From the NCBI GenBank assembly GCA_027365375.1, contig DAHXNM010000254.1, positions 1 through 7,428 on the forward strand: a DNA stretch of 7,428 nt, given 5' to 3'. This DNA is from Ferrimicrobium sp. GTDB taxonomy: Bacteria > Actinomycetota > Acidimicrobiia > Acidimicrobiales > Acidimicrobiaceae. A program made the translations under genes and the position numbers. Below are positions 1 through 7,099 of the stretch, in pieces; the first letter of the stretch is position 1; every line of letters begins with the position of its first letter. Under the pieces are notes generated by a model. The model was not told the origin of the DNA. It ran no database searches and worked only from the letters and a program-made list of their open reading frames with translations.

Positions 1-895
1 ACAGGACAGCGAGCGCTATTACGATCGGTCGCCAATACTGAAGCTGAAGATGGAAAGCGACCGTAAGCACTCGCAGCAGCGCGGCGAAGGCGGCGATCTT
101 TGCCATCGCAGCCATATATCCAGTCACCGATGTCGGAGCACCCTGATAGACATCCGGGGACCAGACATGAAAAGGGACTGCGGATATCTTGAAGCCAAAT
201 CCCACCAAGATCAGAGCGATGCCAAAGAGAAGAACGCCATCGTTGATCAAAACATGAGAGGAGAGAAAAGACCCGATCTTGAGCAGGTTGGTAGAACCAG
301 TAGCTCCGTAGACTAGTGCAACACCGTAAAGGAAAACCGCAGAGGAGAACCCACCCAAGATAAAGTACTTGAACGCCGCCTCTCTAGACAGTCCGTCCCT
401 CAATCGGAAGCCGACCATAATGTAGAGCGCAATCGAAAGGATCTCCAGCCCCAAGAAGATGACGATAAGATCGTTGGCCTGTGCCATGACTACCGCACCT
501 GTCGCCGAGATCAATAACAGAGTCACAAACTCCGGTCCCTGCCCCGCTACCGTTCGGACAAATCCGGGACCAATCAGCATCGTCAGCGTCAGCGCCGCGG
601 CCACAATGATGCCCACCACCGCAGAGAAACCGTCATTGGAGATCGCGCCTGCGATCGCCAGAGAGGGCCCATGTTTATCCACCAGTCTCAAGAGATTCGC
701 CGACCATGCCCCTTCACCAAGTGCAGCTAAGAGGCCAATCCAACGATAGAGTTCAGGATGCTCCTTCCGCCCCAGCGTGGCTGACAAAGCCAACACCAGC
801 AACGCGGCGCCAAAGAGTATCATCTCCGGAGCAATCGCCTGATAGGAGATCGCAGGAAGCCTGATCGGCAACTGTGATACCAGAGTCGCAAACAC
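1..895 (-). CDS. nuoN: NADH-quinone oxidoreductase subunit N, 5' part (runs off window)
   Basis: This is one of the three antiporter-like, proton-pumping membrane subunits of complex I. My translation of the reverse strand is open for 298 residues and leaves the window without a stop, so roughly the last 40% is missing (E. coli NuoN has 485 residues). It is strongly hydrophobic. Expected pump residues are present: Glu151 in the GLEIL segment (TM5), Lys236 in GFGFKIS (TM7), His243 in the PFHVWSPD motif, and Lys266 in MAAMAKIAAF (TM8). The two lysines are 30 residues apart, as in E. coli (217 and 247). The start is a GTG whose G is the last base of the nuoM stop codon (TAGTG). A GGAGG nine bases upstream supports it. 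The next in-frame ATG is codon 25, inside the first helix (PEMILFG), and would truncate that helix. The gene is translationally coupled to nuoM. Identification is secure and the exact start is likely. Confidence 0.96.
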   Translation of the reverse strand, partial: MFATLVSQLPIRLPAISYQAIAPEMILFGAALLVLALSATLGRKEHPELYRWIGLLAALGEGAWSANLLRLVDKHGPSLAIAGAISNDGFSAVVGIIVAAALTLTMLIGPGFVRTVAGQGPEFVTLLLISATGAVVMAQANDLIVIFLGLEILSIALYIMVGFRLRDGLSREAAFKYFILGGFSSAVFLYGVALVYGATGSTNLLKIGSFLSSHVLINDGVLLFGIALILVGFGFKISAVPFHVWSPDVYQGAPTSVTGYMAAMAKIAAFAALLRVLTVAFHLQLQYWRPIVIALAVL

Positions 896-2430
896 TACTT
901 AGCCCCTCCAGTTGTGATAGAAGCCACTGCACTCGACACCGACGAGTTGGTAAGTGCCGGTGCCGTTTTTACGTGGTGCACAATAGCCGACGTCGTCGGA
1001 TTAATCCGCGATAACAGCGGTATCGGGTAGATTCCCAGAAATACGATAATCGCCACCAGAGGTAGAAGTAGCAACGCTTCGCGAGGAGCCAGATCGCGAA
1101 AACTGCGCTCATCTTTAGCCACTCCATGGAACACCCGCTGATAAGCCCACAAAAGATAGACGGCGCTCAAGACCACGCCGAGCACTGCGACCACCGCCCA
1201 CCACCGATGGGTTATAAAGGTACCAAGGAGAATCAAAAACTCACCCACGAACCCATTCAAACCCGGTAGGCCAATCATGCCCATCACTACCAGGATAAAT
1301 ACAGCGGCGAAAATCGGTGCCTTCTTCTGAAGACCACCCAGCTTGTTCATGTCGAGGGTCCCACGACGCTCGTAGATCATCCCCAGCAAGAGGAAGATAG
1401 CAGCCGTGTAGATCCCGTGGTTAACCATCTGGAGTGTGCTGCCAGAGAGACCCTCTGTTGAAAACGCAAAAATACCTAACACAATGAAGCCCATGTGTGA
1501 TAGCGACGAGTAGGCGACCATGCGCCCTAGGTCGCGTTCACCGGCCGCCACAATCGCACCATAGAGAATCCCAACCACGCCGAGGGTCAACATCAACCAC
1601 GCCAACTCTCGCGATGTAGCTGGGAATAGCTCAAGGTCAAACCGAATCAGACCATAGGCCCCAAGCTTGGCCATTACTCCTGCCAGGATCACTACCGCCG
1701 GAATCGGCGCCGCCCGGTAGGTATCCGGAGACCAAGTATGGAAAGGAAAGATCGGAGTCTTCACTGCGAACGCAGCGGCGAAAGCCAAGAACAGCAGGAT
1801 CGCCGTATCCTTTGGAAGCTTTGTGTGCATTAGAGCAGGCAAGGAGAAGGTGAGGTGTCCAGTCTGATGATCATGGATAAATACCAGGGAGACGATACCT
1901 ATTAAGAGCAGCGCCGAACCGGCAAAGGTGTAGACAAAGAACTTGATGGCTGCTCGACCCGATGCTCCTAGGCCGAAATCGGAGATCAGAAAATAACTTG
2001 GAACCAGGGTCAGCTCAAAGAAGACAAAGAACAGGAAGAGGTCAAGAGCAGTGAAGCTTCCCATGCAGGCCGCCTCTAGAAGCAGCATCCAACCGACGTA
2101 CGCTCGGTAGTCCTTCACGCCCTTCATGGCGAACATGGCGATGGCGAACAGAACAGCGGTCAACAAGACCAGCACCAGCGAGATGCCATCGGCTCCAAGA
2201 TACCAAGCTATCCCAAATGCACCGATCCAGTGAACCTTGGTGACAAATTGATAAGAACTCGTATGAAGCTTGAATACTATCGCCATGCCAATGGCCATCC
2301 CCAGCTCCGCCAGCGAGATCGCGATACCAAAGTAACGGACTAACTTTTGGTTTTCAGTTGGCAAGGACATCATTGGGACCACGAGAGCTCCCAGGGCGGG
2401 AAGTGCAATCAGCCAATCGAGTAACGTCAT
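895..2430 (-). CDS. nuoM: NADH-quinone oxidoreductase subunit M
   Basis: NuoM is the central antiporter-like proton pump of the complex I membrane arm. At 511 residues it is close to E. coli NuoM (509). It has about 14 hydrophobic segments and belongs to the proton-conducting antiporter family. Visible functional residues are Glu139 (FFVFFELTLVP, TM5), Lys224 (AFAVKTPIFPFH, TM7), Lys255 (GVMAKLGAYG, TM8, 31 residues on, the E. coli spacing) and Glu397 (NGFVGEFLIL, TM12, equivalent to E. coli Glu407). The signatures FPFHTWSPD (228-235) and RDLGRMVAYSSLSHMG (299-314) are intact. The ATG start is preceded by AGAGGA with six bases of spacing, lying in the 12-base gap after nuoL. Its TAG stop overlaps the nuoN GTG by one base, and the last codons (TGGAK) carry the nuoN ribosome binding site. 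Nothing is broken. NuoL, NuoM and NuoN are homologous, but length, residue set and gene order all point to NuoM. Confidence 0.98.
   Translation of the reverse strand: MTLLDWLIALPALGALVVPMMSLPTENQKLVRYFGIAISLAELGMAIGMAIVFKLHTSSYQFVTKVHWIGAFGIAWYLGADGISLVLVLLTAVLFAIAMFAMKGVKDYRAYVGWMLLLEAACMGSFTALDLFLFFVFFELTLVPSYFLISDFGLGASGRAAIKFFVYTFAGSALLLIGIVSLVFIHDHQTGHLTFSLPALMHTKLPKDTAILLFLAFAAAFAVKTPIFPFHTWSPDTYRAAPIPAVVILAGVMAKLGAYGLIRFDLELFPATSRELAWLMLTLGVVGILYGAIVAAGERDLGRMVAYSSLSHMGFIVLGIFAFSTEGLSGSTLQMVNHGIYTAAIFLLLGMIYERRGTLDMNKLGGLQKKAPIFAAVFILVVMGMIGLPGLNGFVGEFLILLGTFITHRWWAVVAVLGVVLSAVYLLWAYQRVFHGVAKDERSFRDLAPREALLLLPLVAIIVFLGIYPIPLLSRINPTTSAIVHHVKTAPALTNSSVSSAVASITTGGAK
905..909 (-). promoter_or_regulatory. 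Ribosome binding site for nuoN (decides the GTG start)
   Basis: On the minus strand GGAGG (with two further G, GGAGGGG) lies nine bases before the GTG at 895. It is encoded within the final Gly-Gly-Ala codons of nuoM. Together with the TAGTG stop-start overlap it favours GTG over the internal ATG at codon 25 and implies translational coupling to nuoM. Confidence 0.8.
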
Positions 2431-2436
2431 CGAAAT

Positions 2437-2441
2437 TCCTC
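2437..2441 (-). promoter_or_regulatory. Ribosome binding site for nuoM in the only sizeable intergenic gap
   Basis: The 12 bases between the nuoL stop and the nuoM ATG (2431-2442) read AGAGGAATTTCG on the minus strand. The GAGGA core leaves six bases to the start. The gap is too short for a promoter or terminator, so nuoM is most likely cotranscribed with nuoL. Confidence 0.75.
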
Positions 2442-2442
2442 T

Positions 2443-4320
2443 CTACCGCGCCGCACTCACGAGCACATACACAACGACCACAACGATCCCAGCGACCATA
2501 ATGAGGAGATAGCTCCTTACAAGCCCAGACTGCACCTTTTTGCCGAGCCCACCAACCCAACGAAACAGCCAAGCGACGCCCCCAACCGCACCGTCAATGA
2601 CGGTTGGGTCGATGACATGGTCAGTAAACTTCGCGAGCGCCGTTCCCCCACGCGCAAATGTCTTATCGTACAGGGTATCGATATACCATCCCCTGAAAAG
2701 AACCGCTGGTTCGAGTTCCCTGCGTTGGGAATGGTTACGCCAGAGACGCCAGGCGAAGAGGACGCCGAGAAGAGCAACAACGGCATCGGTAGCCGGGAGC
2801 AACACCTTTTCGGCCGAGGAAAGATGATAGGAGACCAGCGAGGAACCGAATACGGGTGCGAGCCAATCGTGGAGGAAGCGAAGTCCTGAGTACGGCAGGT
2901 TAAGTAGTCCAGCCGTCGCCGCCGCAATCGCCAGCACTATAAGAGGAATCGTCATAATCCTCGGCGATTCGTGCGGATCATGGCCATGAGTGACCTCCTG
3001 CCAGCGTGCCTTGCCATAGAAGACGACAAACACCAGACGGCCCATATAGTAAGCCGTCAAAAGAGCAGTCACGACTCCGACCACCCAGAGCAACTCATTA
3101 CGACCGAATGCGTCTTCGAGTATCGATCCCTTCGAAAAGAATCCAGAGAAGGGTGGTACCCCCGCGATCGAAAGCCAGGCGATAATCATCGTCCAAGCCG
3201 TGATCGGCATCAACTTAGCCAAAGCTCCCATCTTGCGAATGCTCTGCTCGTTATCGAGCGAATGAATGACCGAACCCGAAGAAAGGAAGATCAACGCCTT
3301 ATAGAACGCATGCGTCACCATCAAGAAGATGGCAGCAACATAGGCTCCAGTCCCAATGCCGAGCATCATATACCCAAGCTGGCTCACCGTAGAGAAGGCG
3401 ACAATCTTCTTAATGTCGGTCTGTGCGGTCGCGGCCATAGCCGCCACGAAGGCGGTAATAACACCTATGATTGCGATCGTCATTGAAGCAGCATGTGCAA
3501 GTGCGAGGATGGGAGAGAGCCGAGCCATAAGGTAGACTCCAGCCGTAACCATGGTAGCGGCGTGAATTAGGGCCGAGACTGGAGTTGGACCCTCCATGGC
3601 GTCAAGCAGCCATGTAAAAAGTGGCAGTTGGGCGGACTTCCCAGCTGCGGCGAGAAAGAACAGCAGAGCTATCGCCTCTGCAGTTCCGGTCGAAAGTTGA
3701 TGAGCCCCAGGCAGTATCTTCGAGTAGCTCACCGAGTGGAGCTGCATGAAGACCAAGAACGTCCCCAACATGAAGCCCATATCACCGATCCGGTTGATGA
3801 TGAACGCCTTCTTCCCGGCACTTGCCGCGGTTGGACGTTCAAACCAAAACGAGATCAGCCAGTAGGAGCAAGCGCCCACTCCCTCCCAGCCCAGAAAGGT
3901 AAGCGGGAGATTGTTAGCCGTGACAAGAACCAGCATCGAAAACACGAAGAGGTTGAGATAGACGAAAAACTGATGGAATCGCGCATCACGCTTCATGTAT
4001 CCAATCGAGTAGAGATGGATGAGCGTGGCTACACCCGTGACGAAGAGGATCATCACGACCGATAGTGGGTCTGCCCGAAATGAGATATTTACTCGGAAGC
4101 CACCCGCTTGGAACCAGGTAAACAGGTGCAGCACCTGTGTTCGGCTAGACCCGTGCTTGGTCAGCAAGAAGATCCAAGTTCCGACAGCGGCTACAAAACT
4201 CGAGGCGACCGCAATAGTCCCAAACCAGCCTGCACCTGGATCTCCCATCCGCCGTCCAAATGCGAGCAGCAATAAGAAACCAAGCAGCGGGAAGCCAACC
4301 ACCAATCCCAAAACAACCAT
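2443..4320 (-). CDS. nuoL: NADH-quinone oxidoreductase subunit L
   Basis: NuoL is the distal proton pump of complex I, and its long C-terminal lateral helix clamps the other pump subunits. It has 625 residues (E. coli 613). An N-terminal antiporter-associated region is followed by the main antiporter domain. Key residues seen: Glu146 (FLGWEGVGAC, TM5), Asp180 (NRIGDMG), Lys228 (AAGKSAQLPLF, TM7), His253 (ALIHAATMV), His337 and Lys341 (THAFYKALIF) and Lys397 (GFFSKGS, equivalent to E. coli Lys399). Residues about 551-600, beginning YDKTFARGG with Lys553 matching E. coli Lys551, form the amphipathic lateral helix. A final membrane segment spans about 603-621. The ATG lies two bases after the nuoK stop, with GAAGGG six bases upstream inside nuoK. 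One oddity is that Lys397 is followed by Gly-Ser rather than the usual acidic residue (see findings). NuoL-like subunits also occur in Mrp antiporters and hydrogenases, but the flanking nuoK and nuoM settle the call. Confidence 0.98.
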   Translation of the reverse strand: MVVLGLVVGFPLLGFLLLLAFGRRMGDPGAGWFGTIAVASSFVAAVGTWIFLLTKHGSSRTQVLHLFTWFQAGGFRVNISFRADPLSVVMILFVTGVATLIHLYSIGYMKRDARFHQFFVYLNLFVFSMLVLVTANNLPLTFLGWEGVGACSYWLISFWFERPTAASAGKKAFIINRIGDMGFMLGTFLVFMQLHSVSYSKILPGAHQLSTGTAEAIALLFFLAAAGKSAQLPLFTWLLDAMEGPTPVSALIHAATMVTAGVYLMARLSPILALAHAASMTIAIIGVITAFVAAMAATAQTDIKKIVAFSTVSQLGYMMLGIGTGAYVAAIFLMVTHAFYKALIFLSSGSVIHSLDNEQSIRKMGALAKLMPITAWTMIIAWLSIAGVPPFSGFFSKGSILEDAFGRNELLWVVGVVTALLTAYYMGRLVFVVFYGKARWQEVTHGHDPHESPRIMTIPLIVLAIAAATAGLLNLPYSGLRFLHDWLAPVFGSSLVSYHLSSAEKVLLPATDAVVALLGVLFAWRLWRNHSQRRELEPAVLFRGWYIDTLYDKTFARGGTALAKFTDHVIDPTVIDGAVGGVAWLFRWVGGLGKKVQSGLVRSYLLIMVAGIVVVVVYVLVSAAR

Positions 4321-4322
4321 GT

Positions 4323-4628
4323 CTAGCCCTTCAAACTCGAGATGTCATCGACTGTGATCGTTGCCCGATGCCGGAAGATTGCAACGATAATCCCAAGACC
4401 AACCACGACCTCAGCGGCCGCTACTACGAGAACAAAGAACACAGCGAGCTGACCACCGACATCGTTGAGCATCCTTGCATAAGTCACGAATGTCAAATTG
4501 ACTGCATTCAACATCAGCTCGACCGACATGAACATGACGATTACATTGCGGCGTGTAAGGACCCCGAAGGCCCCAAGACCAAAAAGGAGTGCCGCTACAA
4601 CGAGATACCAACTACCGGGAATCGTCAC
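4323..4628 (-). CDS. nuoK: NADH-quinone oxidoreductase subunit K
   Basis: NuoK is a small three-helix membrane subunit in the proton channel between the quinone-site subunit NuoH and the pump NuoN. It is homologous to MrpC and mitochondrial ND4L. It has 101 residues, the usual length. The two essential buried glutamates are visible: Glu37 in FMSVELMLNAVNL (E. coli Glu36) and Glu73 in VVAAAEVVVGLG (E. coli Glu72). The conserved arginines of the loop between helices 1 and 2 are represented by TRRN (25-28). The start is GTG, overlapping the nuoJ stop as GTGA, with GGAGG seven bases upstream. That leaves MTIPGSWYLV as the N-terminus, a normal position for this family. The short hydrophilic C-terminus (TVDDISSLKG) encodes the nuoL ribosome binding site. 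Confidence 0.98.
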   Translation of the reverse strand: MTIPGSWYLVVAALLFGLGAFGVLTRRNVIVMFMSVELMLNAVNLTFVTYARMLNDVGGQLAVFFVLVVAAAEVVVGLGIIVAIFRHRATITVDDISSLKG

Positions 4629-5215
4629 TGCTGCACCTCCCGTCTTTCACTAAGGTGTGCCGGCTCGATCGCGGCAGTCTCGGCCACCATACGCCGCGAC
4701 AGAATCACAGCACCTACCACCGCAATAACTAACAGAGCGGCGGTGAGCTCAAACGGGAGCAGGTAGGTAGTGAAGACCGAGCGTGCCAGCACGCCGACGT
4801 TAGAGCCAGCGGTCAACTTGCCGGCGCTAGAATCCGCCCCAGTAGCCCAAGCGCCAGTAGCTACGATGAAAAGCACGGCCAAGATCAGCGCCACGCCGAC
4901 ACCAGCCAACGCTACTCTCACGGTGTCACCAGCGAAACTCGCTAGCTCCTCTCGATCGACACCTAACAACATGATGACGAACAAAAACAGGACCACAACA
5001 GCTCCTGCATAGACGACCACCTGCACTGCCGCAAGAAACTCTGCACCCTCCTCAATGAAGAGAATCGCCACGCCGAAAAGAGTCATGACGAGAAACAAGG
5101 CCGCATGTACCGGGTAGCGAGCTGTCAAGAGCCCTACCCCACCAACGGCGATGATCGCCACCGAGACGATGAAGACAATCAGCTGGGGAACCGAAATTAC
5201 CGAGGCGATGATCAC
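4625..5215 (-). CDS. nuoJ: NADH-quinone oxidoreductase subunit J
   Basis: NuoJ is a five-helix membrane subunit (mitochondrial ND6) that connects quinone reduction to the proton channels; its third helix carries the pi-bulge that moves during turnover. It has 196 residues (E. coli 184). Helices are visible at about 9-30, 36-54, 61-84, 101-121 and 152-173. The signature third-helix segment VVYAGAVVVLFLFVIMLL (67-84) is present, with Tyr69 matching E. coli Tyr59. The position equivalent to E. coli Glu55 appears to be Gln65 (AVQVVVYAG), which as far as I recall is common outside proteobacteria. The GTG start overlaps the nuoI stop as GTGA and is backed by GGAGGGAAGG upstream. A hydrophilic tail from about 174 to 196, rich in Glu and Arg, carries the nuoK ribosome binding site in its last codons. 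Confidence 0.97.
   Translation of the reverse strand: MIIASVISVPQLIVFIVSVAIIAVGGVGLLTARYPVHAALFLVMTLFGVAILFIEEGAEFLAAVQVVVYAGAVVVLFLFVIMLLGVDREELASFAGDTVRVALAGVGVALILAVLFIVATGAWATGADSSAGKLTAGSNVGVLARSVFTTYLLPFELTAALLVIAVVGAVILSRRMVAETAAIEPAHLSERREVQQ
4636..4640 (-). promoter_or_regulatory. Ribosome binding site for nuoK (decides the GTG start)
   Basis: On the minus strand GGAGG lies seven bases before the GTG at 4628, inside the Arg-Glu-Val codons near the end of nuoJ. This is a near-ideal match and spacing, and it supports GTG as the start even though that start overlaps the nuoJ stop as GTGA. Confidence 0.8.
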
Positions 5216-5895
5216 CAGACCTTCCCTCCAATCTTTCGAGCAATCCGATCCGCAAGAATCTCCCGCAGTGGAAACATCGCTGACATCTCATCCTCTGATA
5301 TATCCGACTGGCCGCGCTCTGGGAGCCGAACGCCATAGCCCAACTCTCCAGACCAACCGGCGACTCCCTCGAAGTTGGGATCCCCTGAAGGTGCGGTGGC
5401 TCGCACCCACCCCGAGGTATCCTCCTCGTCCTCATCGTGCCAATCCTCGAACGGAGTCCGACGTGGATGTCCTTCGTCGTCCACCACAAGCTCAGCCTTG
5501 GTGTAGATGGCATCCTCTCTGCTAGTGAACGAAAACTCAAACATCTTGGACTCAGTGATAGCCTCCGTAGGGCAGGCCTCCACACACAAGTCGCAGTGGA
5601 TGCAGCGCAGGTAATTGATCTCATACACGAAACCAAAACGTTCACCTGGCGATACCGGTGCCTCTGGGTCGTTGTCGGCCCCACGAACGTAGATGCATCT
5701 AGCCGGGCATACTCCAGCACAGAGTTCACAGCCAATACACTTTTCCATCCCATCTGGATACCGGTTCAGCACGTGCCGACCGTGAAAACGAGGTGGTTTT
5801 GGCCGCTTCTCTTCTGGGTATTGGCGAGTCACTCGTGGCTCCGCCATCTGCTTGAAGGTTATTTTGAAACCCCCAAGGCCGCTAAGAAGCCCCAT
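5212..5895 (-). CDS. nuoI: NADH-quinone oxidoreductase subunit I (2x 4Fe-4S)
   Basis: NuoI is a peripheral-arm subunit that binds the two 4Fe-4S clusters N6a and N6b, which pass electrons to N2 and then to quinone at the NuoH interface (mitochondrial TYKY/NDUFS8). It has 227 residues. Two ferredoxin-type CxxCxxCxxxCP motifs are complete: Cys53, 56, 59 and 63 (CIGCELCAGVCP) and Cys98, 101, 104 and 108 (CIHCDLCVEACP). A short amphipathic N-terminus (GLGGFKITFKQMAEP) probably lies on the membrane surface. From about residue 145 there is a long hydrophilic tail including the acidic stretch DWHDEDEEDTSGW, so the protein is clearly longer than E. coli NuoI (180). The ATG start lies 14 bases inside nuoH behind an unusually strong doubled ribosome binding site. 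Met17 is an alternative start without comparable support and would remove the surface helix. Confidence 0.97.
   Translation of the reverse strand: MGLLSGLGGFKITFKQMAEPRVTRQYPEEKRPKPPRFHGRHVLNRYPDGMEKCIGCELCAGVCPARCIYVRGADNDPEAPVSPGERFGFVYEINYLRCIHCDLCVEACPTEAITESKMFEFSFTSREDAIYTKAELVVDDEGHPRRTPFEDWHDEDEEDTSGWVRATAPSGDPNFEGVAGWSGELGYGVRLPERGQSDISEDEMSAMFPLREILADRIARKIGGKVW
5220..5229 (-). promoter_or_regulatory. Ribosome binding site for nuoJ (decides the GTG start)
   Basis: On the minus strand the purine run GGAGGGAAGG ends four bases before the GTG at 5215, with the GGAGG core nine bases away. It is embedded in the Gly-Gly-Lys codons that end nuoI. It supports the GTG start that overlaps the nuoI stop. 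Confidence 0.78.
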
Positions 5896-7099
5896 GGTCC
5901 TCCCTCCTATCTTGAGGTGGTTCGATCTCAGCTCGCGACGGTCGTGCTAACTCTCGTGCCGTGCTCCGGTCGCGCCCGACGGCAATCGCACGGTAAAGAA
6001 GTAGACCACCTATGATACCGAGACCGACCATAGCAAACCCGAGTGGCCGTGAGACTCGCATTGCTGCTACCACTAACAGCCAGACCAGCATGACCGGAAT
6101 AAGCACCTTCCAGCCAAGGTCCATCAGTTGGTCATAACGCAGACGCGGAAGCGCTGCACGGAACCACACATATATGAAGAAGAAAATCGCAGTCTTGACG
6201 ACAAACCATGCGATCGGCCAGAGCCAATGGAGGAACTGTGGATCCGGACCATCCGGTCCACCGAAGAACATGGTGACCATGATCGCTGACATGGTAATGG
6301 TGTTCATGTACTCAGCGAGGTAGAAGAGGGCGAATCTTATCGATGAGTACTCTGTGTGGAATCCTCCTACCAGCTCCTGTTCGGCCTCGACAAGGTCAAA
6401 TGGTGGTCTATTTACCTCGGCGGTAATGGCGACTATGAAGACAATGAAGGGTATCACACCCAATCGAATGATGTTCCAGTGCGGTATAAACCCAAAGAAG
6501 GTCCCGAGCTGCTGGCTGACCATGTCTCTCGTGGAGAGAGACCCGGTTAACAGCACGACTGATGCTATAGATAGGCCCATAGCCGCCTCGTAGGAGATCA
6601 TCTGAGCAGAGGCTCGCACCGAACCAATCAGAGGGTACTTTGACCCTGAAGACCAACCCGCGAGCATCACACCGTAGACCGATATAGACGACATCGCCAG
6701 CAACAGAAGGATCCCTATAGGTGGATCGGCTACTTGAAGTTCAGTAGTATGCCCAAAGATGTGGACAATACCACCCACCGGCACCAAGGTGAAGGTGATG
6801 AAGGCAGGAATCACCGATAGATACGGTGCCAACTTAAAGATGAACTTATCCGATCGCTCAGGAACCAGATCTTCCTTGAAAAATAGCTTGATGCCGTCGG
6901 CTAGGCTTTGCAGGATCCCGAATGGGCCAGCACGATTTGGGCCGATCCGGTTCTGCATGTCAGAGATGACCTTGCGTTCAATCCAAATCGCCAATAGCAC
7001 CGAGATCATAAGTGCGATGAAGGCGACGATGACCTTGATCACCACGATCAACACGACAATCCACGTAATGTGTCCCGACAGTAGCGGATCGTTACCCAT
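5882..7099 (-). CDS. nuoH: NADH-quinone oxidoreductase subunit H
   Basis: NuoH (mitochondrial ND1) anchors the peripheral arm and forms much of the quinone chamber and its link to the proton channels. It has 405 residues. The first diagnostic segment is ERKVISDMQNRIGPNRAGPF (41-60), facing the quinone site. The second is EVNRPPFDLVEAEQELVGG (228-246) followed by FHTEYSS (247-253), the Glu-rich loop and helix of the E channel. ALPRLRYDQLMDLGWK (316-331) is also typical. After the usual eight helices the chain continues with a further hydrophobic segment at about 352-370 and a charged tail to the end, making it about 80 residues longer than E. coli NuoH (325). Actinobacterial NuoH proteins share this extension (M. 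tuberculosis about 410 residues, from memory). The ATG is preceded by GGAGAAG and overlaps the end of nuoG by eight bases. Confidence 0.98.
   Translation of the reverse strand: MGNDPLLSGHITWIVVLIVVIKVIVAFIALMISVLLAIWIERKVISDMQNRIGPNRAGPFGILQSLADGIKLFFKEDLVPERSDKFIFKLAPYLSVIPAFITFTLVPVGGIVHIFGHTTELQVADPPIGILLLLAMSSISVYGVMLAGWSSGSKYPLIGSVRASAQMISYEAAMGLSIASVVLLTGSLSTRDMVSQQLGTFFGFIPHWNIIRLGVIPFIVFIVAITAEVNRPPFDLVEAEQELVGGFHTEYSSIRFALFYLAEYMNTITMSAIMVTMFFGGPDGPDPQFLHWLWPIAWFVVKTAIFFFIYVWFRAALPRLRYDQLMDLGWKVLIPVMLVWLLVVAAMRVSRPLGFAMVGLGIIGGLLLYRAIAVGRDRSTARELARPSRAEIEPPQDRREDHGAS
5898..5907 (-). promoter_or_regulatory. Doubled ribosome binding site for nuoI
   Basis: On the minus strand GGAGGGAGGA precedes the ATG at 5895, so two overlapping GGAGG-like cores stand seven and three bases from the start. 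It falls in the Arg-Arg-Glu-Asp codons of the nuoH tail, with two AGG arginine codons in a row. The match is the strongest in the window and favours this ATG over Met17. Confidence 0.8.

Noticed and set aside
50..749. Plus-strand frames in the region without an annotated minus-strand gene at the low-coordinate end
   Set aside because: The region is fully explained by an open nuoN frame on the minus strand, translated through to the edge with all expected motifs.
2431..2442. Possible internal promoter or terminator between nuoL and nuoM
   Set aside because: Twelve bases are filled by a ribosome binding site and spacer, with no hairpin and no room for promoter elements.
2354..2927. Short minus-strand frames (72 and 136 residues) within nuoL and nuoM
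   Set aside because: Both are alternative frames of nuoL and nuoM sequence with no independent support.
2443..4320. Possibility that nuoL, nuoM and nuoN belong to an Mrp antiporter or a membrane-bound hydrogenase
   Set aside because: The order G-H-I-J-K-L-M-N, the two-cluster NuoI and the canonical NuoH identify complex I. No hydrogenase or Mrp-specific subunit is present.
2971..4766. Several plus-strand frames of 112-171 residues opposite nuoL, nuoK and nuoJ
   Set aside because: Their composition is charged and irregular, as expected from the complement of hydrophobic-protein codons. No motif or operon logic supports them.
5052..5753. A 233-residue reading frame on the minus strand across nuoI and nuoJ
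   Set aside because: It is out of frame with nuoI and nuoJ, which show clear cluster motifs and membrane helices. Its translation has no recognisable motif and is a shadow.
5437..6015. A 192-residue plus-strand frame opposite nuoI and nuoH
   Set aside because: It lies entirely opposite well-identified genes, shows no family motif and has no convincing ribosome binding site.
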